Assembly: GCA_030407315.1 (NCBI GenBank)
Contig: JALQPE010002968.1
Span: forward strand, 1 to 64,000
Direction: 5' to 3'
DNA length: 64,000 bases
Source: Asparagopsis taxiformis
Lineage: Eukaryota; Rhodophyta; Florideophyceae; Bonnemaisoniales; Bonnemaisoniaceae
The notes beneath the pieces are model-generated. The model made no database searches. It was given only the letters and a program-made list of their open reading frames with translations, and was not told the origin of the DNA. Made by a program: the position numbers and the translations under genes. Shown piece after piece: positions 11,801 to 23,610 of this stretch. Numbering within the stretch: the first letter of the stretch is position 1; each line of letters opens with the position of its first letter.

Positions 11801-12986
11801 TCCTTGTCGGTCGACTCCAATTTCGTCTTTAATTTTTTCATCCTCTCGCTCACACCCCCTTCCTGTTGGTGCTCACCTCCTCCGTACTGTACCTCAAACA
11901 CCCCCAATACCACTCTAGCGCGCATTTTCAGCTACCTGTCCCCGCTTCCACGGTGCACACCTCCATTCCATACCTACTTTTCGGCTTTACCGTACAGATT
12001 TCGTATAACCAGTCCTCATACTACCTCAGAATAAGGAAAAACACCCCTAACTCCTCGACCATGCTCTCCCCCATCACCTTTGCAACGTATTGTTCTTCAA
12101 TACCTCTCTCCTCTACCTTCAACCCCTCTCCTTCGCCCTCTCCACAAACTTCCCTGCAGCTTACTCTTCGAAAACCTCTCACTCCCCATCCCGTGCCCGA
12201 CCTGCTCCATCCCCTCCCTCCCTCAGCTGCTCCATGCCCCCCACGCCATCCGCATCTTAGATACCGTATACAGCACCACCACCGGCCCACACTCCCGCTC
12301 CCCCGCCGTCTCCTCAGAAACATCCTCTCTCTGAGCCACATATCAACTTGATAAGGGTTGAACCCCCCACTTCGCACCCTTCCTCCCACTCCCCTCCCTC
12401 CCCAAATACAATAACCCCCTTCTTCTCCATCACATCCCCACTCACCACAGCCAGAACAGACGCCACCCCCTCCCCCTCTTTCTCCTCACTTTCCTAAAAC
12501 CCCCTCCTCTCGGCGCCTTCAACCACAGCCTCCTACGGTCCCACCTAAACACCTCCTCCGCCCTCACTACCCCCAACACCCCGCAGCGTCTCTCTAATCC
12601 CCATAATATGCTCGTCAGCACTCCTCTCCGAATCACATTCCAGTCTAAACCCGCACTCCGTACATTTCCACCTCCCCCTGTACCATCCCAAGATTCCATC
12701 CAACCCCCCCCTACAGAACACATCCTCATACCAAAGAAGAATTTTCTTCTCCCATACATCATCCTTAAAACCTCCATCAGCTCCATGTAAATTTCGATGT
12801 AAATATTTTCTCCACTATGCAATCTCAAACATGTATGAGCGTATGCCTTTCCGCTTTGTCAACCTTGAATATTTGTATTCATGTATTCATAAAATAGGGC
12901 CACCCACATCCCTATCCCGTTCTGCAAGCTTTACAAACCACCAGACGCATACTCCACAACTATACAACAAACACTACTCGCTATTT
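11801..12986. other. Pyrimidine-rich low-complexity DNA, no supported gene
   Basis: Strongly C/T-biased plus strand. Open frames on both strands exist but reflect base composition and show no domain or family resemblance. Confidence 0.5.
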
Positions 12987-13043
12987 CAGACGACGCGGTA
13001 CACAAGTAGCATAGGCTATGCTACTTGTGTACCGCGTTGTCTG
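12987..13043. repeat. 57-bp near-perfect inverted repeat
   Basis: Two 27-bp arms (12987-13013 and 13017-13043) match at 26 positions around a 3-bp spacer GGC. A second short palindrome, GAGACTGAGTCTC, follows at 13043-13055. It could form a cruciform in DNA or a long hairpin in RNA. Confidence 0.85.
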
Positions 13044-13129
13044 AGACTGAGTCTCAACCTTCCGTGACGCCTTCCCTGATGCGTACAAGTGCGAAACACG
13101 TCTAGACGTATATCAGAAGTGAGTGCGGG

Positions 13130-14985
13130 AATTTTCGGCACAGGAGATGCTGGGCCACCAAATTGATTTTTCGGAAATTTTAGAATTTCTGGGCTGGCCA
13201 GCAACGCAATCGAGCTGGACATCCACCGGACGTCCATTTCAGGTTGGTCGTGAGAGAGTGGGGCGGGACCATGATGAAACAAGGACCAAGACCTTTCCCT
13301 GACGTATTGAGCCTGAAATCGACCCTTCGTGAGACGCCATTTTGGCTTACAGTTGGTGCTTATAGAAGCCAGTGATAGCCCCGATCGGGGCGGTGGCCGG
13401 TTCCGGCTTACAGTTGGTGCTTACAGACGCCAGTGATAGCCCCCGATCGGGCCGGCGGTCGGTTCCTGGGGCCGTTGTGGCCAAATTAGACACCCTGATT
13501 AGAATTAAAATTTGGGCTATTCTCAAAAACATGCACATGTGAACATGTTTTTGAGATGGGGGTGTGCCGTACGGCACAATCGACCCGCCCAAATCGTTGA
13601 TTTTTGCAAGATTTTTTTTGCCCGAAATTTAGAATTTCTGGGCTGGCCAGCAATGCATCTGAGCTCGACATCCACCGGACGTCCATTTCAGGTTGGTCGT
13701 GAGACAGTGAGGCGGGACCATGATGGAACAAGGACCAAGACCTGTCCCTGACGTGTTGAGCCTGAAATCGACCCGTCGTGAGACGCCATTTAGCCTTACA
13801 GTTAGTGCTTACAGAAGCCAGTGACAAACCCACTCGGGGCGGCGGCCGGTGCCTGGGGCCGTTCTGGCCAAATTAGACACCTTGATTTGAATTAAAATTT
13901 GGGCTATTCTCAAAAACATGCACATGTGAACATGTTTTTGAGATGGGGGTGTGCCGTACGGCACAATCGACCGCCCAAATCGTTGATTTTTGCAAGATTT
14001 TTTGTGCCCGAAATTGTAGAATTTCTGGGCTGGCCAGCAATGCATCTGAGCTGGACATCCACCGGACGTCCATTTCAGGTTGATCGTGTGCTGCCTACAT
14101 CCACGCATTGCAGTAACTAAGCAGGCGGGATCACTACTAATATAAAGTGCACGGAATATGAGTAACGTGATGGGTGAGTAGTGTTTGTGTTGAGGGAGTA
14201 AGGCGGGACCATTATGAAACACGGAAGAAGATGCGTACCTAGCATAACTTAGGCTTGAAGCCTGGAATCGACCCATCTTTCGGCGCCATTTAGCCTCACA
14301 GTTAGTGCTTACAGAAGCCAGTGATGACCCCGCTCGGGGCGGCGGCTCCGGTTCCTGGGGCCGTTGTGGCCAAATTAGACACCCTGATTTGAATTAAAAT
14401 TTGGCTATTCTCAAAAACATGCACATGTGAACATGTTTTTGAGATGGGGTGTGCCGTACGGCACAATCGACCCGCCCAAATCGTTGATTTTTTACAATTT
14501 TTTTGTGCCCGAAATTTTAGAATTTCTGGGCTGGCCAGCAATGCATCTGAGCTCGACATCCACCGGACGTCCATTTCAGGTTGGTCGTGAGACAGTGAGG
14601 CGGGACCATGATGGAACAAGGACCAAGACCTGTCCCTGGCGTATTGAGCCTGAAATCGACCCGTCGTGAGACGCCATTTAGCCTTACAGTTAGTGCTTAC
14701 AGAAGCCAGTGACAACCCCACTCGGGGCGGCGGCCGGTTCCTGGGGCCGTTGTGGCCAAATTAGACACCCTGATTTGAATTAAAATTTGGGCTATTCTCA
14801 AAAACATGCACATGTGAACATGTTTTTGAGATGGGGGTGTGCCGTACGGCACAATCCACCCGCTGAAATCGATGTTTTTTGCAATATTTTTTTGTGCCCG
14901 AAATTGTAGAATTTCTGGGCTGGCCAGCAATGCATCTGAGCTGGACATCCACCGGACGTCCATTTCAGGTTGATCGTGTATCGTG
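13130..14985 (+). repeat. Array 1 of palindrome-bearing repeat units
   Basis: Four full units plus a partial first one, with a period near 390 bp (one unit is extended to about 500 bp). Each full unit contains the hairpin arms CTCAAAAACATG and CATGTTTTTGAG, then the perfect palindrome GTGCCGTACGGCAC (13564, 13951, 14451, 14839), then GGCTGGCCAGCAA and CCACCGGACGTCC. The stretch 13,880-14,700 is nearly identical to 38,800-39,640. Confidence 0.85.
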
Positions 14986-15341
14986 CACGGCCACACATTA
15001 CCGGAAGCAAGTAGGCGATGAAGCACGTACATACCCAATTGTTCTGCTATTTCTAGCATAGACCATCGAGTCTAGAGATGTGAGGGAATCGTCCTGGAAA
15101 TCATGCTCCAACCCACGAGGGAATGGACAATCTAGTTTGAAAGCATGGAACGGAAGTACATTATACTAGGTTCATAGATTGGAAGTGATAAAGGAGATGA
15201 TTATATTCTCGATAATTGTTTACCAAAGTAGTAGTTGTTAAGCTATCTAGCCGTCGGAAAATTCTTCTTCGTCTTCGTCCTCACTATATTCAGGATCTCC
15301 CGGCAGAATAGGCGTTATCGGCAACTGTGGAGTTGATCTGC
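14986..15341. other. Spacer between array 1 and the dioxygenase gene
   Basis: No gene seen. It would include the 3' untranslated region of the minus-strand gene at 15342-18215. Confidence 0.5.
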
Positions 15342-18215
15342 TCAAGATGAATTCTTCACCCGGTGTGAGGGTTCTCTTCTTGGAGCTTCTGTCGTCTTCA
15401 TCCGCATGATTCCGAGCTGCCCTGTCTTCGGCCTACGATCTTTCTTGACCGGGATGGGAACAACTGTCTTGTGGCGAACATTGACAGGTGCCGGTTGACT
15501 TTGCCTGGCAGACCGGCGCGGAGCATTGGGGATTACTTCTTCTTCGAATCCCAACCGCCTGATGAAACCAAAAGAAACATTGTCGGGAATCGGATACGAC
15601 GCATTCCTGAAATACGTGTGATACCTCGTTGTCGTGTGTGACACAACTCTGTCGACATGCCCTGCCCCGGCATGTTGTACATAGCCGTGACCGATGAAGA
15701 CTGAACGTGGCGGAACGATTACCTTGTTCAGCTTCATCGTCTTGGCGTACATATCTAATTCCAGCGCTTTGGAAAAGACGTACTTGTGGGACCCTGGACA
15801 CACCCAGATAGGGAATGGGTCATCTCCGTTGGCAATAACAAAGTAACCCGGAAGTTGATCTTTGCGGTCGCGAGGAGGAACAGGGAAATCATTGTGTGGG
15901 ACCTGCCGAGGACACCCCTTTCCCGTTATCAAAACCGTCCCCCAGATGCCGGCATGACAAGTTTTTCTCCCGGTAAACCGCACTCCTCCATCCCTATCAG
16001 CCGGACAAGGATTCCCAACCACACATCCAGCAGGGCTCGCCGCGTCACAAACTTGAACCGGTCGATATGCGTCTCATCGTTCTCGGCATAGTCAACCAGG
16101 CAGTGGCGCGTAGACGTAAAGCGAGCCCTCCCGTCATTCCGGTTCTTCTCATCTGTTTCATCGTCCCCCGTATTGACAATGGGACTCCACAGCTGCCGGT
16201 TCCCAGGGTCCTTGTGCACCTCCTCCCCCTCCCACGTTCCCAAAAAGTACCGAAACAATTCCTGGATAGGAATTTCTTCCATGAGACCCAAGTCAAATGG
16301 GAACTTGTCCGACGCATCGAGGTAGCTTACATCCGCGAAATTGTGCATCACCGTATACCCTCGCTCGTTGATTTCCGTTCGGCAATTGTGGAAGTACGCC
16401 ATACCAGTGCCGGCCTCATACGAATCCTTCCAGCTTGTAGACATTCGCGCAACCTGGGCGAAGTCCAGCCTCGAGGGTAGAAACGTCGATGTAGGCTCAC
16501 ACATCGCCTTGGCAGCCATCTTCCACGCTGCGAAAAACATCGGATAGATGGTGTCGATCTCGAAAACAAGATGACGAGCCCGATGTTGTTCCGGAATATG
16601 CAGCCCCTCAAACACAGGGTCCATCGCCACTTGCTTCAAATACCTCACCTCTCTGCCCTCCTCATCGATTTCCACACTCTCCAATAACAACCTGAGCTCA
16701 ATCGGGGGCAGACAACCAACCCTCACCGATGCGATGACGTCCGCGGGACGCTGCGCCAGATGATGCCCTTCAGCTCGGTCTTTGACTTCGAAATCGTCGG
16801 GAAGAGATGGCATCCGGTCGTCGAACAGGAGGTCGTGTTCAGAAGGAGAGTCACGAACGATGTAACCGTCTTCATCGACTTCGACTCCTTCCGGAACAGT
16901 GAGTGTAATTGTCACTTCGCGGACCCCCTTGCTTTCGACTTGGCCCTCGTCTGCACTGTTGTTTTCTTCCTCGTCCGAACGTTATGGACAGATTCTTGGT
17001 TGGAGGGAGTCGCACCAGCACGTTGGTTATCTTGGGGGACAATCTCAACGGCAGAATCGGGGGAACGGGCGGAGTCTTCGTCAACCTCATCACCGGAAGC
17101 AGTGGCTTGTTGTTGATCGGTGGGTTTATCAACAACGGGCTGCTCTTCTTCCCCGGCGGATTGTTGTACCACAACCGGCTCTTCTTCCTCGAGGCGTGTG
17201 CTCCCCGTCGAGCGAAGTCGCTGTGAACGGCGGCGGATGCCATGCGAAGCAGGCTCATGTTCGACATTCCGCTGCTTCTTGTGAGTGAGTCTCACATTGG
17301 CAGCAGAAGGGCGGCGTTTGCGTCGAGCCTTAGTCTTCTTCTTCAATGTCGGATTGAAAAACTCTTTCAAGTTGGTTTCCAAATCCTGTAAACGCGTGGT
17401 TCTCCGTCGCATTCGAACCTCACTGCTCCGGTCGTCCCCTCTATACATTGCAATGGCATTGGTGAGATGCCATTGCAACTCCTTCGGCTGCTTAACCGAC
17501 CCAATTGCCATCTCTGTGCTCAGAATGACTTGCGCATAATACTCTTTGGGCGCCCATACGCAGCGTACAGAGAATTTGCTATTGCAGTCACGCGACGGAC
17601 GTATGTATAGAAGTCGTTCACGTCAAAGCGTCCATCCGGACGTCCACCATGAGCAGGGTTCAAGTACTCCGAAAGACCACGCAAGACGAAGACAAAGTTT
17701 TCTTCCAGCAACTCGCGCACTATCTTGTGGTCCAGGTGCGTTATCCCAATCTCGTTGCGGCGCTCGGAATTGTTCAGCTCACGCAACACTTCGTCGAGAA
17801 CAGGATGCTTCAGCGTTGCTATAGCCAAACGCGTCCACCGCCGGGCCGTGTTCGTTGAATTCATCATCCCCATGAACTGCGCCTCGAACAATGTTCGGAT
17901 GACATCAGACTCACGCAAGTCGCCAGCGTTTTCCACGTTATTTGCAACAGCAATCGTACGGATGAACTGCTGGATGGACGACAAGATTCGAACCAGGGAG
18001 CGCTCCGTCAGTTGCGTCCCAGTCGTATGGTTCGACTCTGCACTCTTGTGGATGATCTCATGAGGCTGAAGATCACTGTTGTCCTTGCGGCGAAGGTAGT
18101 ACACATCCAGAGGCTGAGTAACCCAGCGCAAGCGGTTTGCGTCCTGTGGCAGCTTGGTTCTGTGCATACGGGTGAGGCGCGTGAAGTCATCGGCAATGCT
18201 ATCCCTAGTGGACAT
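15342..18215 (-). pseudogene. 2OG-Fe(II) dioxygenase (PhyH-like) cargo gene, frameshifted
   Basis: Four abutting minus-strand frames (18215-17520, 17511-16912, 16915-15929, 16022-15342) read as one gene of roughly 950 codons with three single-base breaks, near 17550, 16920 and 15943. The last two fall in runs of five G. The N-terminal part is helical and unrecognised. The second piece is basic and disordered with acidic stretches. The third is of unknown fold. The C-terminal piece has the signature of a double-stranded beta-helix dioxygenase: VPHNDFPV (HxD), WVCPGSHKYV, GHGYVQHAGAGH (distal His) and YHTYF with a nearby Arg. A phytanoyl-CoA dioxygenase-like fold fits best; a TET/JBP-type nucleic acid oxidase is not excluded. 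It is either a young pseudogene or affected by homopolymer sequencing errors. Confidence 0.6.
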
Positions 18216-18888
18216 TTGCGAGTGGAGATGGAGGATTGATAGATGATCATAGGAGTCTAATAAATCTTGATGTAGGAGTATTTTAAGAGGATAGCGAAAC
18301 TTTCTAGTGACCTCAGAGAGAGATCCACGTGTCCTCCACTTGTACCCGACTGTCCTCTAGCTGTCATACGCTTGTGCTCCAGTGAACACACTTTTGACCC
18401 CCTTTCATGTCGCTGTATTGAAACAAAAAAAATTTGGAAAAAACAGAGGATCTGGATTTCTCATTTGATTCCATTGGCTCAATTGCGTGAGGAATGTGCC
18501 GTTGGCACGTCGTATTCGAAAGAAATTTATCATAACAGTGACATTTTTTATCATCCGCGACGTGACAGTTAAACATAGTATCGTGACAGTCACAGAGGTG
18601 TGACGATCGGGACGCAATCAGAAATGACGAGACATCATCTCGTTGTTTTGTAACCCGCAGCTTCCCGTAGTTCAGAGTTGTAAATATTTCGTGGAACTCA
18701 TGAATGGGAACACATTCCAGTCATGACCTTATTTCGGGTCGAGAGCCGCATGATGCGTGGGGAAGATGGTACCAACTCAGGGGGGTTTTCAATCTGCTTC
18801 ACGTAAATAATCACCAAACCAGCCCATCAGAAAAAGTAGACTGAACTAGATATGTGAATCGCCATCCATTCATTCGTGAAGGGATTAT
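18216..18888. other. Intergenic DNA, no supported gene
   Basis: About 670 bp without a supported frame. It would hold the promoter of the dioxygenase gene and the 3' end of the tnp2 transposase unit. No clear inverted repeat marking the edge of the tnp2 element could be found. Confidence 0.4.
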
Positions 18889-21800
18889 TCATTTCATTCC
18901 TTGTAACGTTCGGTTGATTCCATCCGGGGAGCACTTCTCCGCGTCCAAAAGCTGATGAATTCTTCTAAAGGGATCCATTATGTAATACCTCTCCTCAAAC
19001 TTTTCTGCGATCACGTGTTGGACAATTCCTTGTCGTGTTCTTGCAATTTTTGGCACAGAATGAATCAAAACCCCAACAATATTGAGCAGAACTGATGGGT
19101 CCTCAACAGTTGGTGAAGAGAACATATTCGATCCCGCGTTCACTCGATACACTTGATCCCACCTTGTCCTCTTCAGCCCTGACACCCAGTCAGCGAGAAT
19201 CAAATCATGTGTAGAGATTCCAGAGGAAAGATGAAACGTATATCTCAAGATGCGAAGGATTCTCCCATAGTACACTGAAATAGAATTATTGTCACCATCA
19301 ACTTTGAACTGCGCAGAAATGAAGTAGTCAGGCCGGATATCACCAGAGCAATGCCGCTTGGACTCCTTCGCGCCGTACTTCTCCCACCCATTTCCGGAAT
19401 GGTTCTCTAAAGAACCAAAGGATAATATCCTGTCTTGTTTTGTTGCTTCATGTGCCTCTGTTGATGTCAGATTAGCCGTTTTCATAATGTATTCACACAA
19501 AAGGCGTCTTAGGTTTAGGTGTGGATGAGAAAGCTCTGAAAGAAAGTGTTCCCCATCTGGGAATAGTAGCTTCCGGTCCTCATCACTTTTCTGTTCCTCA
19601 GGGGCAGTGAAAGGCTCTGAAAAGAAGAGCTTGTAGCTCTCCAGTAGTTTCTCCCCTTCAAATATAGATTCTGCAGCTAGATTGGTTGCATTAAGCCTTT
19701 TCTTGATAAACCCAATGTAGCGCTCTACCCAGAACTGACTGTAGATCACCGGTGGTCCGCATGCTTCAACACAGTCCCTTAGATGCAATATCTGATGAAG
19801 TGTTGATTTGCACAACCCAACTCTCCTTGGATCGTATCCAAAATAATTTTTTTCGAAGTTCTTCAGGAAGGAAATTGCAGATTCATGGAGGCGCCCAACG
19901 TCCTCCTTCGAAAGACTTGCCCGAGAACACAGCTCGACAACGTTGCTGAAGCACCACAATCCATCCATAAGACGGCTCGGTAGGTGTCCTTCCATCAATA
20001 TTGGTGCGTAAATCACTGCAAAATCTTTGCACTGTGTTGCTTTCCACGATGAGTACCACGAGGAATCTAATGGTACAGACCCGAAAGCCCTTTCACAAGT
20101 TCCTGATCCAATGTTCGCGAATTCCTTGTCTATTATTTCCCATTGATGAGCAGAAAGGACAAATTCCGCTGTACTGAAACCCGATCTCTGCATGTGGACA
20201 CTGTCCCCCTTCCATATTGACATTAGATCCTTGATGAGGTTTAGAAATAGGTGCATAGTATCAATAGGGAAAGAAGAAAAACGGAAAAACAGTGTCAAGT
20301 TCCATAACACTTGTCTTCCTCTTAATGCCAGTTTCCACATTGATCTTGCGTTTCTGCGCAGATGTCATGCACGGATTTTCTAACGATTCCCATGTACCAT
20401 TCACGGACTCTTCTGATCTGCAGTCCAAATTTTCGGGATCATAAAGCCGTTCGTATTTCGATCTCTTACCATTGGATACTCTTATCTTCGAAGGGAAGTA
20501 GTAGTGATTTGAACCGCTTAGGCGAAAGCCGACAATCTCGCAGAAGCGACACGGACACTTTCCGTTAGATCCTGTAAGTCCGGCAAGTTTAGCTACTGCT
20601 GGAGAGTCTCCAGTAACCCATAAAACATGCACACGGACCTTTCGTACTGATCCATCCCAGAATTTGATCGGCGTTCCTCCGTTGCGATTGATTTTGGATA
20701 CCTCTTCCAAAAGTGGTTGAAGGAAAGTGTGCAGTAGAACAGGCTCCTTCGGGCCCTTTATGACTCCAAAGGTATAACATTCCACATGAGGAATCTCATC
20801 TGCGGTGGTAGGTTATGGACAAGAGCGACAATTGGCCAACAGTCATATTTCCTGTTTCCATAAGGTTGGAATCCATCACATGATAGGGAAATGAAAATAT
20901 CGTTTTCTATCATGTCATCACCACCTAGAGATGATACAATTTTCTTGAACAACCATCCACTGAAAAAGTCATCAATGTATTCCTCACCATCCGCTGAATT
21001 GGACTTCTTTCTCCTCTCCATGTAATCATATAGTACCTTACATGTGTTTTCATTTTGGACCCAAGCTCGAATTCGAGGTAGAAGAGGGAGATAATCAAAC
21101 GAAGTTATCTCGGAAAATTCATCCCTTTCAAGGCAAACAATGCATCCGCTGAAACTTCCCGGTAACTCCGAAATCATAACTCCACCATCGTTGAATTCGA
21201 TGTCAGCTTTGTTGAGAAGCATGTGTCCTCTACAAGTTAGATAGGAAATCGGGAGGAGATTAGAATACTTTGCCATGTTTCGACGTATCGTTTTCCATGA
21301 CTTGTACGATGAAGAGATATTTTCGAGTACAGTGTCCATCACGGTTGCTGGAAGAGAGAACTTGACACCAAAGTATACCCATTTCTTATTCGAGTCACAC
21401 CAGGATTTGAATCTCACACGGTTAAAGGCTCTTGTAGAGAAATTGTTAGTTTCGTTCTGATGATTTTCTGTCTGTTCCATTTCGAGAACTTCATCTTCTT
21501 GGGATATAGGGATTGTAGTTAACGGATCTTGAACATCTTGCAGTGCACAGCTCGGGTCTGCGAGAAGAGAACTCATCTTTTCAAGCGCTTCTTCGGTGGA
21601 AGACTCAAACATAAAGGAGGAATCAGAATCCCCTTCGAAACTACTAGAACCAGGTCTGCCAAAATCATGACGTTCTGACTCGACATCCGCTTCGTCTCCA
21701 CTGCAACCTACGTCCTCGTATTGTTCCATATGATTTCCGCCGTTGTTTTCGTCATATACATCCGTTTCTATACTGCGTAGCCTCTTTGCCTTCATATTTT

Positions 21801-22002
21801 CGAGCAATCTTTCCTCTTGTAAACGATAGAAGCGATTAGAAACACTCTGAGAAGCAGAAAAGGTATGCCTTGGCCCTCGTGGTAGCTTGGGGAGGCCGAG
21901 AGATGTCCTCTTTCTGTTTGATATCGCACGGTGGCGCTTCATTGTGCTTTTGTCTACGGGTTTTCCCGGGGCCGACAACGACATCCATATTCTGCCAAAC
22001 AC
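18889..22002 (-). pseudogene. tnp2-type (CACTA) transposase with two frameshifts
   Basis: Three minus-strand frames (22002-20758, 20785-20261, 20340-18889) overlap slightly and together read as one transposase of about 1,040 residues. Family hallmarks: ISLSCDGFQPYG and WPIVALVHNLPP (first catalytic Asp region), IKGPKEPVLLHTFLQPLL, VTGDSPAVAKLAGLTG (second Asp region), the zinc-binding GKCPCRFCEIVG, and FPIDTMHLFLNLIKD. The breaks near 20770 and 20290 are single-base shifts, the second in a T run. It differs clearly from the Plavaka-like transposase at 47610-50651 and probably belongs to a separate, nested element. A divergently oriented basic ORF starts about 300 bp away and may be its partner. 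Confidence 0.8.
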
Positions 22003-22310
22003 ACGAATCTGTCCATTTCCGCGTTCCTGTCACAGCGGTGAGTTTCGATGGATGCAAAGAGTTGCAGAATAGTTAGTGCAGACGCAAATCCACTCCGAGC
22101 TATCTACTTTTGAACAGAGATTATGCTTACAGTTTTCCTATGGATATATTCTGTGATCCATCGAAGACAGAAGAGTGAGCAATTGTGATACGAAAAAAGG
22201 GAAAACGGTAAACTGCACCAATGCATCTCCAAGCGAAACAGTTAGATGGAAAAAGTTCAATGCTGCGTTGAGCTTGGTCTATAAAAGCTAGTATCGTCGC
22301 TAGTTGAGGC

Positions 22311-22754
22311 TTGATGGAGTTCAGGGAATGTACCAAGCTTTCCTCATCCGGCATAGGATACTACTTCACAGCAAACCCTGTATCAGCAAAAGACAGTGAA
22401 AATCAAACAACCATAATGCCTGAAAGAAGAGGAAACCTCTTTCCTATTCCACCACCGACTAGGTGCCAAACTGACAGCTTACCTGTTAATGAAAACGGAA
22501 AAGGGAAAGATATCTTTCGATTTGTCAATGTTTCTAAGTATCTGTACGAGTTTATCACGAAGCATAACGCAAAACATGAAGGAGATGAACTTATGACCTA
22601 CCAGACGTTCACTGACGATTGCACACATCGCCAGCGCAATACCAGAGCAAAGAACATCATTGCGTCACTATTGAACAAGAACCTCGTCGATGATTTTGGA
22701 ACCAAGACCTACTGTCAGAGTCTTGCAGAACACCGCGCGAAATGGAAAACTTAA
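22311..22754 (+). CDS. Unrecognised ORF next to tnp2 transposase
   Basis: A 147-codon frame, divergent from the tnp2 transposase. It contains a moderately conserved-looking helical segment (KYLYEFITKHNAKHEGDEL) and a basic tail. It overlaps the next frame by 13 bp, and the two may once have been one protein broken by a frameshift near 22745. By position it could be the second, DNA-binding protein of a CACTA element, but no motif proves this. Confidence 0.4.
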   Translation: MMEFRECTKLSSSGIGYYFTANPVSAKDSENQTTIMPERRGNLFPIPPPTRCQTDSLPVNENGKGKDIFRFVNVSKYLYEFITKHNAKHEGDELMTYQTFTDDCTHRQRNTRAKNIIASLLNKNLVDDFGTKTYCQSLAEHRAKWKT

Positions 22755-23270
22755 TCGAACTTGCCTCTCAAAACACTTCCTTGCATGTATTTTCACAGAC
22801 TGAAAACCACTGGGCAATTAGAAAGCTCATTGAAGAGAGGATGGCAACAAGGAAAAGGTCAGCAGAGGGTGCAAGGAAGAGTGGAAGTAGAGAAAGGTCC
22901 TGTAACATTCAAGGAAGTATAGGAAATGAGTTGAAAAGGGTCTCAAACTGGGAAGGTGGTATCAGATCAGGACGTGTTGCCAAAAAGGATGGTAGAAGTG
23001 CAGAAGTTGGCCGCTTACGTACGTTCGCTTCTAGATCGAGGAATCGGAAGAACTCAAGTTCATTGAAGAAGCCGGAGGAGAGAGTGATCAAAAAATGTAT
23101 CAGAAAGAAACATTATCAGAATTACAAGGATAGTGATTCCTCTGAGTCTGCGAATACTTCAAGAACCGGCAGCTCATCTTCTGGAAGCGGATATGGAAGT
23201 GAAAAGAGTGAGGAAATATCCGCGAAACCTCTCAAGAGACCTAGAAGTCCTGAGAAGCGTTCTCAAAAGC
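22742..23270 (+). pseudogene. Basic Ser-rich protein, 5' part, split by Gypsy-2
   Basis: The frame encodes a Lys/Arg/Ser-rich protein (many KR and SS runs, nuclear-like) and meets a stop two codons after entering the Gypsy-2 LTR. When the element and one AAAGC duplication are skipped, the frame continues at 28536 and ends at 28634-28636, giving about 209 residues. No family was recognised. Confidence 0.55.
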
Positions 23271-23527
23271 TGTAGACAATGTGCAATACTGAGAAATGTC
23301 TCATCCTCCCACTCTAAAATATCGAGTATAATTACGTGTACTGCGGATCATTAGGACACGTAATTGCTCTCCTTTGATAATTAGTACAGAAGATAGAAAG
23401 CAAAGGATTACATTCACTATATAAAGCCCTTCCTCTACGTCCCTTTGGGATCGGAGGTACCGGACTCCTTACCGACATCTGCACTGCACAACTTCTCAGG
23501 GATAGCTTGACCGCCTACTGGACTACA
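23271..23527 (+). repeat. Gypsy-2 5' LTR (257 bp)
   Basis: TGTAGACAATG...GGACTACA. It contains TATATAAAG at 23418-23426. It shares the first nine bases (TGTAGACAA) with the reverse-read end of the Gypsy-1 LTR. Confidence 0.95.
23418..23426 (+). promoter_or_regulatory. TATA box in Gypsy-2 5' LTR
   Basis: TATATAAAG inside the LTR, repeated at the same position in the 3' LTR. It is the likely core promoter of the genomic RNA. Confidence 0.65.
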
Positions 23528-23610
23528 GATATATCTCTCGTCCGGCCGGAAGATACGGTAGTCAGCTTCAGGCTTCCTGGAAAGCGCAGTTCTATTGTCA
23601 AGTTTTCGAT

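Noticed and set aside
11804..12828. Open frames in the left end of the giant element
   Set aside because: Strong C/T bias creates long frames on both strands; no domain, repeat logic or start context supports a gene.
13486..15059. Many short frames in repeat array 1 and array 2
   Set aside because: The same sequence is read in several frames because the repeat units recur; they carry stop codons at unit variants and have no coding signature.
23528..23550. tRNA primer site of Gypsy-2
   Set aside because: The bases after the LTR (GATATATCTC) do not begin TGG and match neither a tRNA 3' end nor the initiator anticodon arm.
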